Assembly (NCBI GenBank): GCA_017303875.1
Contig: JAFLBP010000033.1
Location: 1-64,000 of the forward strand
DNA from: Chitinophagales bacterium
Lineage (GTDB): Bacteria; Bacteroidota; Bacteroidia; Chitinophagales; Saprospiraceae
Direction of reading: 5' to 3'
DNA length: 64,000 nucleotides
The translations under genes and the position numbers were made by a program. Positions 7,449 through 17,582 of the stretch are shown one piece after another. How positions within the stretch are numbered: position 1 is the stretch's first letter; each line of letters opens with the position of its first letter. The notes beneath the pieces were generated by a model. That model saw nothing but the letters and a program-made list of their open reading frames with translations, did no database searches and was not told where the DNA came from.

Positions 7449-9599
7449 ATGAACAAACCTTTCTTTAACAAACTTTTCCTGAGTTTTTCTTTCGCAATGC
7501 TGCTGACGTCGCTGCTCTCAGCGCAGACGCCATGTGCAAACAACCCTGCCAAAATCATCTGTGATGATTTTGAAACGTATAACGTGGGCAACCTCAGCCC
7601 GCAAGCCGCACACTGGATTCCATGGAACCTGAACGATGGCTCTGCCGTAGGCGCTGAAGTCTCCACTGACTTTGCCTCCAACGGCACCAAAGCCATGAAG
7701 GTAAAGCGCGACGGCAATACCGGCGGCGACGACCAGCTGCTCAAGCTCGGTAACAAAACCACCGGCCGCTATGAATTGAAGTGGAAAATGTATGTACCTG
7801 CCGGCAAAGCCGCTTACATCAATGTGCAAACGGACGAGAACAATCCCGGCGCATCGAATGCCAACTTCGCATTCCAGATGTATTTCCGTGCCAATGGCAA
7901 ATACGACATGGATATTCCTACACCTACAGTTTCGGGTGATTATGCCCAGGGACAGTGGATTTCGCTTCGTTTTGTGTTCGATCTGAATAACAATATCGGC
8001 AAATTATTCCTCAATAATAACATCGCACGCTCCTGGGCTTACACCCAGAACCTCGGCGCCATCAACTTCTACTGCGATGATGCCAGCTATCTGTTCTACG
8101 TTGATGAAGTGGAATATGTTCAACTGACCAATGCCGTGTTCAATGCCGACGTATGCAGCAGCGCTGTCGACCTCTCCCTGCTTTTCGGTCAGGCAGTTGA
8201 TGCCCCGCAAACTTCTGCCCTGCAAGACAACAGCACCGCTACGGTGGACGCTGCCGACGGATTGGCCAGCTGCTTTAAAGATAACCTCACCGGCCCGGCG
8301 GTAATCAACAACAGCATGTGGTATACCTTCGCCGGCGATGGCGCACCGTATTTCATCCAAACCGTTCCCTGCACCGCAACCAATTATATTGGCGGACAGG
8401 ACAGCCCCGGTGATACGCAATTGGCCATTTATTCGGGCAATGATTGCTCCAACCTCACCGAGGTGGCTTGTAATGAAGACTTATTTGAAGATAATGACCC
8501 CGCTACCGATTTCCGCGCAGGTGTTGAATTCCAAACGCAACCCGGTACCAACTATTATATGATGGTAGATGGATGGTCCTCAACCACACCAGCTATTGTG
8601 GCAGTAGGCCAGTACTGTGTTCAGGTAACGCGCAAGCCCTCTGTTACTTGCGACAATGCTACCGTAGGTACTTACAACCTCACCAACGATGGTGTTATTT
8701 GCTGGAATCAGAACCTCACCGGAATCCTTGAGGTAGATCCGGCAGGCTTCAAACTGCCTGACGGTGCTACCGGCGTCAATGGCTTATCGTGGGCGCTTAC
8801 TGCGCAACCCGTCGCTCAGGGCGTTTGGCCGCCATCCTTAGGCAATGCCTACTTTGGTGGCACGCAGTTCCTGCAACAGATTTTTGAAGTTTCTTTTGCC
8901 AATAACGACCCGCAGCTTACTCAACCTGTGCAGGTATATGTAACGCCGGTAGTGATTGGCAACGGCGCTTTGCTGCCTGGCCAGACACAATCGTTTATGG
9001 AAAATGTAGACCCTACCAACGCTTGTTTCTTTGTGGGAGCGTCCAAGCCTTTCCTGCTCATTCCGGAAACTGCTGAATTTAATGCTTCTGCCTCCAGTAC
9101 CGTATCAAATGGTAATAATGGCAGCATTACCCTTTCTGTTGAAGGTGGTCTTGCCGCATTGGTGGGCGATCCGTCGTTATACAGCTTCTCCTGGACTGGC
9201 CCGAACGGCTTTACCGCTACCACCCAGAACCTGAGCGGCCTGGCGCCGGGTGCTTATACCGTTGAAATCAGAGACTTCCTCGGCGGCTGTACACCTCCGT
9301 TCAGCCTGACCGTTTCGGTTACTTCTGATGTGGATGATCCCGCATTTGTACGCAACCTGGCTGTTTTCCCGAACCCGACTACGGGCCTCCTTAACCTTGA
9401 TCTGAACCTGGAACAAGCGGTTGAACTTCAGGTTGAAGTATTCAATGCTATGGGACAAATGGTGCAGCAGATCAATGCCGGCAACGTAAGCTCATATACC
9501 AAAGCGCTGGATCTCAGTGCATTCAGCAATGGTATCTACCTGATTCGCTTCCGCATGGATGGCGAAACTGCCGTTCGTCGCGTAACCATACAGAAATAA
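7449..9599 (+). CDS. T9SS-secreted protein with C-terminal sorting domain
   Basis: A 716-residue exported protein. The signal peptide is at residues 1-25 (MNKPFFNKLFLSFSFAMLLT, then SLLSAQ). The N-terminal region (about 30-220) resembles a concanavalin-like/laminin-G-like lectin fold. The middle has two beta-rich modules including an SprB-like segment (SNGNNGSITLSVEGG). The last about 75 residues form a typical type A T9SS sorting domain: LAVFPNPTTG, a central VFNAMGQMV, and NGIYLIRF. Such domains direct export through the type IX system and are removed at the cell surface. Ligand and function are unknown. The longer start at 7374 has no signal at its N-terminus and was rejected. Confidence 0.75.
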   Translation: MNKPFFNKLFLSFSFAMLLTSLLSAQTPCANNPAKIICDDFETYNVGNLSPQAAHWIPWNLNDGSAVGAEVSTDFASNGTKAMKVKRDGNTGGDDQLLKLGNKTTGRYELKWKMYVPAGKAAYINVQTDENNPGASNANFAFQMYFRANGKYDMDIPTPTVSGDYAQGQWISLRFVFDLNNNIGKLFLNNNIARSWAYTQNLGAINFYCDDASYLFYVDEVEYVQLTNAVFNADVCSSAVDLSLLFGQAVDAPQTSALQDNSTATVDAADGLASCFKDNLTGPAVINNSMWYTFAGDGAPYFIQTVPCTATNYIGGQDSPGDTQLAIYSGNDCSNLTEVACNEDLFEDNDPATDFRAGVEFQTQPGTNYYMMVDGWSSTTPAIVAVGQYCVQVTRKPSVTCDNATVGTYNLTNDGVICWNQNLTGILEVDPAGFKLPDGATGVNGLSWALTAQPVAQGVWPPSLGNAYFGGTQFLQQIFEVSFANNDPQLTQPVQVYVTPVVIGNGALLPGQTQSFMENVDPTNACFFVGASKPFLLIPETAEFNASASSTVSNGNNGSITLSVEGGLAALVGDPSLYSFSWTGPNGFTATTQNLSGLAPGAYTVEIRDFLGGCTPPFSLTVSVTSDVDDPAFVRNLAVFPNPTTGLLNLDLNLEQAVELQVEVFNAMGQMVQQINAGNVSSYTKALDLSAFSNGIYLIRFRMDGETAVRRVTIQK

Positions 9600-9601
9600 C
9601 G

Positions 9602-9740
9602 ATAAGCGATGAACGATGAACGATGAATTGATTTTGGATTTTTAATGCTTGATTTTTGATTGATTATCAATCATTTAAAAAAAATCAAGCATCAAAAATC
9701 CAAAATCAATTCATCGTTCATCATTCATCGTTCATCGTTC
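9602..9740. repeat. Inverted repeat with GATGAAC heptads between convergent genes
   Basis: The left arm, about 9609-9657, and the right arm, from about 9680 outward, share GATGAACGATGAATTGATT and the following TTGGATTTTTRATGCTTG as reverse complements. Both outer ends run into GATGAAC/GTTCATC heptads. It separates the convergent T9SS cargo gene and smc, so it is well placed to act as a two-way terminator. Confidence 0.8.
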
Positions 9741-9749
9741 AAAAAAGGT

Positions 9750-12700
9750 TTATCCTTCAAAAACGAGGGCTTCGTGGTTGAGTGAGCGGAAGTCGACGAG
9801 TGTGACGGCGCTAACGCCTTGTTCCGGCATATAAACGCCGTATATGGTATCCACGGCGGCCATAGTGGCTTTATTATGTGTCACGACGATGAATTGCGAT
9901 TCTGCTGAAAATTCGCGGATGATACGGTTAAATTTCTCGATGTTGGCATCATCAAGCGGGGCATCCACTTCGTCAAAAATACAGAAGGGCGCCGGTTTGA
10001 GCAGGTAAAGGGCAAACAACAATGCGGTAGCGGTAAGGGTTTTTTCACCGCCGGAGAGTTGTGCAATGGTTTGCGGGCGCTTGCCTTTGGGTTTGGCGAT
10101 GATGTTGATGTCGGACTCCATAGGGCTATCCGGGTTTATCAGTACCAGATCGGCTGTATCTTCCTCTGTAAATAAGGTTCGGAATACACGCACGAAGTTT
10201 TGGCGCACCTGTTCAAAGGATTCCAGAAAACGCGTAGTGGCGGTTTCCTCAATTTCCTTCATGGTTTGCAGCAGGTTTTCCTTGGCGCTCAGAATGTCGT
10301 CGCGTTGTTGCGCGATGGTATCGTAGCGTTCTTTAATTTCATTATAGGCTTCGATGGCCATCGGGTTGATTTCTCCGTAGGTATCGAGGCGTCGTTTGAG
10401 GGTACTCACGTCGCGTTCGAGGTTGTCGCGATTGAATTCGGGATTGGGCTCGTCGTTAATGATATCATTGACCGACATGCCGAATTCCACGCGCAGGCGC
10501 TCGCCAATAGAGGTAATTTCAAATTTGACGTCCGAGAATTTTTCCCGCAGGCGATTTATCAGCACTTGCAGTTCCTGTTGTTTTCGGAAGGCCTCGCGTT
10601 GTCTGTTTTCCAGCTCGTGAATTTCATTACGCGCTTTGAAATAGCTTTGTTCAGCGGCGCTGAGTGAGGTTTCCTTTCCTTTTTTCTCGCTGTAGGCGGT
10701 TTGTAGTTCCTGGTCGATACGCGCCAGTTCCTGATCCAGCAGTTGAAGCTCGTCGGCGCTGGTTTTCAGGGTGTTTTGGCTGTTGCTTTGTTGTCGGCGC
10801 AGGTCTTCGCGGCGTTTTTCGCGGAAGGAGAGTTCCTGGCGCAGGGTATTAACCTTGTTTTGTTGCCGGATGAATTCAATATTTTGCTGGTTGTATTGTT
10901 GGCCGGCTAAGCTGAGTTGGTCGGCTACTTCCCGGAAGGAGCCGTCGGTGTTGCTCAGGCGTTCGCGCAGGGCTTCAGCTTGTTTATTTTTTTCGCTGAG
11001 GCTGATTTCAATTTCGGCATTGCTTTTTTGCAGGCTGCCGATCATATCGGTCGATTTTCCTGCCTGTGCATCGAAATTGAGTACATAGGCTGCGATATTT
11101 TCGCGCCGAGCCAGCACACCTGCTTTTTCCTGATTGATTTGGTTGAGGGCAGCCCGCTCTTTATTCAAGGCGGCCGACTGGTCGTTTTGCTTCAGGGTTT
11201 GCACCTGGGTGCGCAGGGTGGAGAGTCGGTTGTTGTAGTCGTATTCGGCGTCCTCCAGTTTTTTGATTTCGGTGTCAAGGATTTCGAGATTTTTTTTGCG
11301 GCCGATTTTTTTGCCTTCAAAAAGCCCGACTGAGCCGCCGCTCACGCTAAAGCGGCGCCGGATAACCGTGCCGCTTTTGGAGAGCAGCACCACGCCGCTG
11401 TCGCCGCTGCCGGCCATAGAACCAGCCTCTTCCACCAGCACGACATTGTGCAGCAGGAATTCCACTAATTTACGGTAGCGCGGCTCCGCTTCCACGAGAT
11501 CCACAGCCCGGATGCCGTCGGGAATCATGGTCAGCGGGGCTTCAAAACGGTCGAAATGATCGAGGAGGAAAAAGTTGGCGCGTCCTTTCTGGCTTTTGCC
11601 GAGCAGGCCGATGGCTTGTGCGGCGGCGTCTACGTCGGGTACGACGTAATAGTTAAGGTATTGTTCGAGGTAGTTTTCAATGGGCACCCGGAATTCTTCG
11701 CGCACGTAGATAAGGTCGGAGAGCAGCGGGCAGTTTTTGGCCCATTCCTTTTGGTTGCTCAGGAATTTAATGCTTTCAGGAAAACCCTCCAGCGACTCCA
11801 CCATACTCTTGGTGAGTTTAAACTCATTGCGTCGGGCGTCGAGGTTTCGGTTGTGTTCGGCAATTTTGCGGTTGAGTGCTTCTAACTGTTGCTCTGCGGC
11901 CTGCAGATCGCTTTGGCGTTTTACCTCTCCGGCCTCCACGGCTTCAATGCGGCCCTGCTGCGCTTGTTCGGCAGCGTTGAGTACTTTAATTTTTTCATCC
12001 AGCGTGCCCATTTCCGAGCGGCTGTTGGCAATGTCGGCGAGGGTGCGTTCTACGTCGCGTTGCAGGTTATCTACCTGGGTTTGTTGTACGGCGCGTTGTT
12101 TTTCCAGCTCTACGATTTCGCGTTCGACCTGTTGTTGGGCTTTGATGAATTCGTCGAGATTACCTTTCAGGAGGTTGTGGTCGCCGCGTACTTTTTCGAG
12201 GTGTTGCTGGGCTTTGTTGAGGGCTGCTTCGAGTTCGGCCTCTATTTTGCGTTCGTAGTTGAGGTCGTCCTGGTAGCCATTGATTTCGGCTTCCACGCTG
12301 CGCAGGAGTTCGGTTGCGGAGCCGATTTGTTCTTCGGCTTTTTTGAGGTCGTTGCGCACGAAGGTCTGGCGTTGGGCGGCCATCGCCTTTTCATTTTCCT
12401 TTCCCCGGATTCGGCCGGTGAGTCGGTTGACCTCTTGTTGTTGTTCGCTGAGTGAGGTTTCTTTGTCGGTATGGCTTTTCCGGCGCGCTTCAATATCTGC
12501 TTCGAGCAGTCGGGCGGTAGCGTCGGCGGAGCGATAAGCATCTTCTTCGCGGGTGATCTGGCTTTCGAGTTCTTTATAGTTTTTACGGTGGCGATCGAGG
12601 TTATGGACGGCTAATTCTATGCTTAATTTTTTATATTCTTCCTTGAGTTCGTAGAATTTTTGGGTGCGTTGCGCTTGTTTTTCAATTTTTTTGAGTTGAT

Positions 12701-13298
12701 CTTCAATTTCAAAAAGCAAGTCTTCCACACGGTCCAGATCGGCGGTAGTGGCTTCAAGTTTTTGCTGGGTTTCGTGTTTGCGGGCTTTGTATTTACTGAC
12801 ACCTGCGGCTTGTTCAAACATACGCCGGCGCGCCTGCTCGCGGTCGCTGAGCAGGTCTTCCACCATATTGAGGGCAATAATTGCGTAAGAGTCGGGGCCG
12901 ATGCCGGTGTCGAGCAGGAGCGAGGTAATATCTTTAAGGCGGCAGGTAACGCCATTGAGGCGGTATTCGCTTTCGCCACTGCGGTAAAGGATACGCGAAA
13001 CGGTAACGGAGCTGTACTCGGTGGGCAGCACGTTGCGGGTATTGTCGAAGGTCAGCGATACCTGCGCCATTTGGGCTTCCTTGCGTTTTTTAGTGCCGTT
13101 AAAAATGACACTCGACATTTTATCGAGGCGCAGGTTGCCGGTTTTTTGTTCGCCCAGTACCCAGCGGACGGCATCCACGACATTGCTTTTTCCGCTGCCG
13201 TTGGGGCCAACGACGCCCGTAACATCGGCGTTAAAATGCAGCACCGTGTCGTTGGCAAAGGATTTGAAGCCTTTTAGTTCGAGGGTTCTGAGTCGCAT
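9750..13298 (-). CDS. smc: Chromosome partition protein Smc
   Basis: A 1182-residue SMC ATPase, close to the usual length. It has the Walker A loop GPNGSGKS at residues 31-38 and a long coiled coil. A hinge domain lies around residues 510-670, a second coiled coil follows, and then the C-terminal head with the ABC signature LSGGEKTLTATALL and Walker B FCIFDEVDAPLDD. Smc dimers with ScpA and ScpB compact and segregate the chromosome. Its partners are not in this window. The start at 13298 gives the conserved opening MRLRTLELKGFKSF. The gene stands alone, divergent from the OmpA gene. Confidence 0.95.
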   Translation of the reverse strand: MRLRTLELKGFKSFANDTVLHFNADVTGVVGPNGSGKSNVVDAVRWVLGEQKTGNLRLDKMSSVIFNGTKKRKEAQMAQVSLTFDNTRNVLPTEYSSVTVSRILYRSGESEYRLNGVTCRLKDITSLLLDTGIGPDSYAIIALNMVEDLLSDREQARRRMFEQAAGVSKYKARKHETQQKLEATTADLDRVEDLLFEIEDQLKKIEKQAQRTQKFYELKEEYKKLSIELAVHNLDRHRKNYKELESQITREEDAYRSADATARLLEADIEARRKSHTDKETSLSEQQQEVNRLTGRIRGKENEKAMAAQRQTFVRNDLKKAEEQIGSATELLRSVEAEINGYQDDLNYERKIEAELEAALNKAQQHLEKVRGDHNLLKGNLDEFIKAQQQVEREIVELEKQRAVQQTQVDNLQRDVERTLADIANSRSEMGTLDEKIKVLNAAEQAQQGRIEAVEAGEVKRQSDLQAAEQQLEALNRKIAEHNRNLDARRNEFKLTKSMVESLEGFPESIKFLSNQKEWAKNCPLLSDLIYVREEFRVPIENYLEQYLNYYVVPDVDAAAQAIGLLGKSQKGRANFFLLDHFDRFEAPLTMIPDGIRAVDLVEAEPRYRKLVEFLLHNVVLVEEAGSMAGSGDSGVVLLSKSGTVIRRRFSVSGGSVGLFEGKKIGRKKNLEILDTEIKKLEDAEYDYNNRLSTLRTQVQTLKQNDQSAALNKERAALNQINQEKAGVLARRENIAAYVLNFDAQAGKSTDMIGSLQKSNAEIEISLSEKNKQAEALRERLSNTDGSFREVADQLSLAGQQYNQQNIEFIRQQNKVNTLRQELSFREKRREDLRRQQSNSQNTLKTSADELQLLDQELARIDQELQTAYSEKKGKETSLSAAEQSYFKARNEIHELENRQREAFRKQQELQVLINRLREKFSDVKFEITSIGERLRVEFGMSVNDIINDEPNPEFNRDNLERDVSTLKRRLDTYGEINPMAIEAYNEIKERYDTIAQQRDDILSAKENLLQTMKEIEETATTRFLESFEQVRQNFVRVFRTLFTEEDTADLVLINPDSPMESDINIIAKPKGKRPQTIAQLSGGEKTLTATALLFALYLLKPAPFCIFDEVDAPLDDANIEKFNRIIREFSAESQFIVVTHNKATMAAVDTIYGVYMPEQGVSAVTLVDFRSLNHEALVFEG

Positions 13299-13573
13299 AG
13301 GCTGTTTTGAAGACCGCTTTCAATGCGGTTTGAAGAAAATGACAAAAGGGAGGCAAAAATATCGTAATTTTTCGGATGAATAAATAAAAGTTTTTAACAT
13401 TTGCGCTGTGCTTTTCCTGAGCATTAATCCATGGCTCTTGCTGACTTGTTTGTGCCGCTCACCTGTAACCGATTCAGAATTTTTCGTCTTTATGGCGCTG
13501 ATTGCAGATGGAGTATCCTTCCTGCTTAATCTTTCAACACACCGTCACTTTTTAACCAAACTTTGTGTGCAGT

Positions 13574-15061
13574 ATGAAACACCTTCTTACAAAATTTATG
13601 TTGTTAAGCCTCTTGCTGCTTGTTTGCCAGACGGCTTTTGCGCAACCCAAGCACGCCTTGCAGTATCGCCGCGTGTTTTACAACTACATCGCCCCTCAAA
13701 CCGATGGCGCTGATTTTAATGATATATATAACGGCCATCAGGGCAGCGGTATCGAGTTGGCCTACCACCGCAGCCTCTTCCGAAATGCCTGGTTAGTTGT
13801 ACCCGCGCAAATCGGCGTCGGTCCCCTTGCCCCGGCTTCCAAAGACAAATGGTTTGCCAACCTGGATGCCGGTATTCAGTTCAATGCCTTTAAATATGGC
13901 AGCCTGATTAATCCAACCGCAGGCATAGGGATTGGTAGCAATTACAACATCAACGACAAGGAATTTAAACTCAACGTTCCGCTCACACTCGGCCTCAACC
14001 TGCGCGTAATGGAAAATTTGTACGCCACCGCAGGTACTCAGTACCGCCTCGGCCTGGAAGAAAATACCAACGGCTGGCACCACAGCATCGGCGGTATCCT
14101 GTATTTCGGCGACCGGGTAAAAGACCGCGATAAAGACGGAACACCCGATGATACGGACGAGTGCCCCGACACTCCCGGCCCGAAAGAACTCATGGGCTGC
14201 CCGGATAAAGATGGCGACGGCGTGGCTGATAAATCGGACAAATGTCCCACAATTCCCGGCCTGAAAGAACTCATGGGCTGCCCGGATAAAGATGGCGATG
14301 GCATTGCGGATAAAGACGACAAATGCCCCGACGTGAAGGGCCTGGCGGAACTGAAAGGCTGTCCGGATAAAGACGGCGACGGTATTGCCGACAATGATGA
14401 CGCCTGCCCGGATGAAAAAGGCCTGGCCGCACTGAAAGGTTGCCCGGATAAAGACGGTGATGGTATTGCGGATAAAGACGATGCCTGCCCGGATGTGAAA
14501 GGAGTAGCCAGTAACAAAGGTTGCCCATCTGACCGCGATGGTGATGGTATTTACGATACCGACGACGCTTGCCCGGATGCCAAAGGTACAGCCGCCAATA
14601 AAGGTTGCCCCGACCGCGACGGTGACGGTGTGGTGGATAAAGACGACCGCTGTCCGGACAAACCCGGCCCGGCTACCAATAAAGGTTGTCCGGAAATTAA
14701 AGTGGAAGACAAGAAAAAAGTGGAACTGGCCATCAAACTCGTGCAGTTTGAAACCGGCAAGGCTACACTCCTGCCGGCTTCCAACAAAGTACTGGATGAT
14801 GTAGCGGATGTGCTAAAAAAATATCCGGAGTACAGCCTCAGCATTGAAGGCCACACCGATAATCAGGGCGATGATGCACGCAACCTCGACCTGTCGCAGC
14901 GCCGCGCAAAAACCTGCTATGATTACCTCGTGGCTAAAGGTGTTGATGCCGCTCGCCTCAGCCATGCCGGTTTCGGCGAAACCAAACCCGTTGCCGACAA
15001 TACTACAGCTGCCGGCCGTGCGCAGAACCGCCGCGTAGAGTTTGGCTTGAATATCAAGTAA
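13574..15061 (+). CDS. OmpA-family protein with thrombospondin type 3 repeats
   Basis: A 495-residue outer-membrane protein. It has a signal peptide (residues 1-24), then an N-terminal barrel-like domain of about 160 residues. Seven calcium-binding thrombospondin type 3 repeats follow (pattern CPDKDGDGIADKDDACPD, about 14125-14690), and the C-terminus is a peptidoglycan-binding OmpA domain with HTDNQGDDARNLDLSQRRA. The repeats are near-identical at DNA level, which suggests recent expansion. The protein would link the outer membrane to the cell wall. The ATG at 13574 (MKHLLTKF) was chosen over one at 13565 because it begins the signal peptide directly. The spacer 13299-13573 has a minus-strand TATTTTTG at 13354-13361 as a possible smc promoter. 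Confidence 0.9.
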   Translation: MKHLLTKFMLLSLLLLVCQTAFAQPKHALQYRRVFYNYIAPQTDGADFNDIYNGHQGSGIELAYHRSLFRNAWLVVPAQIGVGPLAPASKDKWFANLDAGIQFNAFKYGSLINPTAGIGIGSNYNINDKEFKLNVPLTLGLNLRVMENLYATAGTQYRLGLEENTNGWHHSIGGILYFGDRVKDRDKDGTPDDTDECPDTPGPKELMGCPDKDGDGVADKSDKCPTIPGLKELMGCPDKDGDGIADKDDKCPDVKGLAELKGCPDKDGDGIADNDDACPDEKGLAALKGCPDKDGDGIADKDDACPDVKGVASNKGCPSDRDGDGIYDTDDACPDAKGTAANKGCPDRDGDGVVDKDDRCPDKPGPATNKGCPEIKVEDKKKVELAIKLVQFETGKATLLPASNKVLDDVADVLKKYPEYSLSIEGHTDNQGDDARNLDLSQRRAKTCYDYLVAKGVDAARLSHAGFGETKPVADNTTAAGRAQNRRVEFGLNIK

Positions 15062-15071
15062 GGATTTCTGT

Positions 15072-15170
15072 GTTTTGAGCCTGTTCTCAAGAAGTATTCA
15101 GGCTCAAAAACATTTGAATAGCATATACAAGCATCCCGGACTTTGCATAATCGCAGCGTTCGGGATGCTT
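15072..15170. terminator. Two tandem hairpins between convergent genes
   Basis: GTTTTGAGCCTG (15072-15083) pairs with CAGGCTCAAAAAC (15099-15111). AAGCATCCCG (15129-15138) pairs with CGGGATGCTT (15161-15170). They lie between the OmpA gene and the convergent AT-hook protein gene and probably end transcription from both sides. Confidence 0.55.
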
Positions 15171-15219
15171 ATTTATCCCCATCTAAATCACTAAAACACC
15201 GAAGCACCAACACCTCCGA

Positions 15220-16815
15220 TTATCCTTTCTTCGGCCTGCCGCGTGGCCTTTTCTCTTTGGGTTCGAGGGCATTGCCGAGTACAGCGCCGGTTTTTTTGAA
15301 CAGCATTTCCCAAAGGTCTTCGTAAGGGATGACTTCCACGACAAATTCCTGCCCAATCACGGCAAGTGGCTGATTTTGCAGCTTTTCCAGGTGTCGTTGA
15401 ATGGCGCGGGCGGTATGTTCAGGTTGGTAAGGGGCTTGCGTGTAGGCGAGGAGCAGTTTCATAAAGGTAGCACTGCGCGCATTGGCATCCGTATTCAGGT
15501 AGCGGATGCGGTATTTATCGAGTGCTTCGATGGAGCGACCGAATTCTTCTTTGAAATTACCCTTGGCGAGTTGAAAAATGATGGGCAGCAGGATGAGTGG
15601 AATATTCAGGCCACCTTTGTCGCGATCGATATGTTCAAAGTCATTGATAAATTTATTGAATCTGAACTCACCGGCGATTTCGCGCACCTGGGTTTTGTCG
15701 AGTTGGTCTAGTTCGGCAAGCAGGTGGAGGTATCCGGAGATGAGACGCCATTTTTCCTGGAAAGTATCGGGTAGGTTTTTGAAATATGGGGAGTTGGTAA
15801 TGGAGTTAAAAAGCTCCAAAGCGCGCTGATAGTTTTTGGTGTAGAAAGCATTGTAAGTACAAAGGGTGTGTGCATTATACCATGTTGTGAGGCCAGGTAC
15901 ACTTTCGGCAAGCTTGAGGCAATAAGCAGAAAAATCAGTCCCATTTATATCGATTGATGTCCTTTGTTGCGTCAGACACTCTAAGCGTTGTGCGGCGACT
16001 GTAAATATTTGTGATACTCCTGATCCTGACTTTTGCAACATTTCAGGAAATAATTTATAATTTAAATCCAATAAGTTTGTGCTATCATTAACCGTAACAA
16101 ATTTGATGTAGCCAATTTGGCTGAGGTGAAATGCAAATCCGGAGCTATGTTCTTCTTCCAATAGTGGTTTTAGTGTTGTGTAATATTCTGTTGCTTGCTT
16201 ATTAAGCTGTTTGGCATTGGTATTACCTCTCCTGAAGTCTTTGGCTAAATCTTCATAATAATCGAATGATTTTGCCTCTGCGCTTCTCATACGTTCGTAT
16301 TTGCGGTGTAAATCCGTAATTTTTTTTGCCTCTTGTTTGCTCTTTGCAAAACGTGCACTGATTTTTCTCAAATGGCTGCATACTTCAGCGGCAAGTTCAA
16401 TAAATTCGTAGTGCTCGGCGTGTTCTAAAACGCGTTTCAGCAGGTAAAAAGAGGATTGATATGCGCCTCTTGTCAGTAAAATGTAGGCGGCTGAAAAATC
16501 CCGGTAACAATTGTAAAATGCTTTGGTTCTATCGGTAAAACCCGCTTGCTTGGTGTCAATAAAGAAAGTAGTATTGATCAACTGCCTGGTCAGGCGGTAC
16601 TTTAATTTGCGATATTTGTTTCTTTGCTCTTCATCTTCGGGGAACAAATCCAGCATTGCAGCTTCATCATCCGCATATTTTCCCTTGACAATGCCGTCAT
16701 ACAGGCGATTTACCAAGGTCTCTTTTTTGCCTTTTGAGCTACCCAGGATCTCAATATTTTTGACTTTATTGCGGTTAACTACCGCTGTCATTTCCTTTAA
16801 TTCCTTAAAATCCAT
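15220..16815 (-). CDS. Hypothetical protein with C-terminal AT-hook
   Basis: A 531-residue soluble protein without a signal peptide or membrane segment. I do not recognise the main body. It is predicted to be almost all helical, possibly TPR-like solenoid, with many Tyr/Leu/Lys residues. The last ten residues are KRPRGRPKKG, which contains the AT-hook core RGRP that inserts into the minor groove of AT-rich DNA. DNA association is therefore likely, but the function is unknown. The middle part of the gene (about 15840-16800) is visibly more AT-rich than the 3' part. It stands alone, with a 1.4 kb gene-poor stretch upstream. Confidence 0.6.
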   Translation of the reverse strand: MDFKELKEMTAVVNRNKVKNIEILGSSKGKKETLVNRLYDGIVKGKYADDEAAMLDLFPEDEEQRNKYRKLKYRLTRQLINTTFFIDTKQAGFTDRTKAFYNCYRDFSAAYILLTRGAYQSSFYLLKRVLEHAEHYEFIELAAEVCSHLRKISARFAKSKQEAKKITDLHRKYERMRSAEAKSFDYYEDLAKDFRRGNTNAKQLNKQATEYYTTLKPLLEEEHSSGFAFHLSQIGYIKFVTVNDSTNLLDLNYKLFPEMLQKSGSGVSQIFTVAAQRLECLTQQRTSIDINGTDFSAYCLKLAESVPGLTTWYNAHTLCTYNAFYTKNYQRALELFNSITNSPYFKNLPDTFQEKWRLISGYLHLLAELDQLDKTQVREIAGEFRFNKFINDFEHIDRDKGGLNIPLILLPIIFQLAKGNFKEEFGRSIEALDKYRIRYLNTDANARSATFMKLLLAYTQAPYQPEHTARAIQRHLEKLQNQPLAVIGQEFVVEVIPYEDLWEMLFKKTGAVLGNALEPKEKRPRGRPKKG

Positions 16816-16902
16816 GGAAAATTGAATGAAAGGTGAGGGAGTGGAAGGTTGATTGCCGTTTGAAATTGAAATATCCGTAGGACAAAGTGCTATTTTTTGT
16901 CC

Positions 16903-16934
16903 TTTGACTGATTGATTTTTCAGGTGTTTCTTTG
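16903..16934 (+). promoter_or_regulatory. Candidate plus-strand promoter in gene-poor region
   Basis: TTTG (16903-16906) and TTTCTTTG (16927-16934) are 20 bases apart, matching the Bacteroidota pattern with one mismatch. Just before it, AGGACAAA (16879-16886) pairs with TTTGTCCT (16896-16903). It would transcribe the 16.94-17.75 kb stretch, which holds no recognised gene except a possible small peptide. Confidence 0.35.
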
Positions 16935-17393
16935 CACTAAGTTAAGTCTGAAACAATTGCATGCCGATTGTTATACAGATCGTGGCTGCGAACTGACGGG
17001 ATCCCGGCGCTTTACTCCCCCGATATAAAACGCCTGTATTTCGTGTGTTTAATCTTTGGGCTTCATCGTTCAATCAGTCGTAGCCTCGACGTGGTTTGGG
17101 TATTTGGCATGATCGCTGACTCCAAACAAGTGGCAGCAGCAGGTAACGGACATAACTTTTACAGCAGTAAAGATAAAAAACTTATCTGAGATCACTCGGA
17201 TGAGCTTAAATTTTGTTGCCTGAAGAAAAGACGCTTTTTGATGCAAATCAAAAACTTAAAGCCATGAAAATTAGAAAGTTAAATATAAATGTTGGCTGCG
17301 TTTTAACAATGCTGCGTGGTTCAAAATTAAATTTGCTGTCCTTCCGGGGGCTGTTAATCGACCGCACCTTTGCATCAACAAAAACGCAACAAC

Positions 17394-17552
17394 ATGTCGA
17401 TTCTCAGCCTTATCATCGCCCTTATGTTCTCCGCACCGGAAATGAGTACCTACAATTTTTCGGGAAATGATACAAATACCAAAACAACAACTGCTGATGA
17501 AGGAGGAACCAATCAAGGATCAAATATTCTTATTGATGATTGGATTCCGTAG
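17394..17552 (+). CDS. Possible small peptide gene (52 aa), unknown
   Basis: A 52-codon frame starts at the ATG at 17394. It has a hydrophobic N-terminus (MSILSLIIALMFSAP) and a polar tail rich in Thr, Asn, Asp and Gly. It lies in a gene-poor stretch, with ACCTTTGC about 20 bases before the start (resembling the -7 element) and a hairpin with a T-run 160 bases after the stop. This arrangement suggests a short transcribed unit. Similarity to a known peptide is not recognised, and the frame could be chance. The rest of 16816-17393 has no other credible gene. Confidence 0.3.
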   Translation: MSILSLIIALMFSAPEMSTYNFSGNDTNTKTTTADEGGTNQGSNILIDDWIP

Positions 17553-17582
17553 TCTAGATCAATCTTGTCGATAAAATATATA

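Noticed and set aside
16968..17189. 73-residue open frame on the plus strand
   Set aside because: No signal, motif or promoter at a suitable distance, and odd composition; it was not called as a gene.
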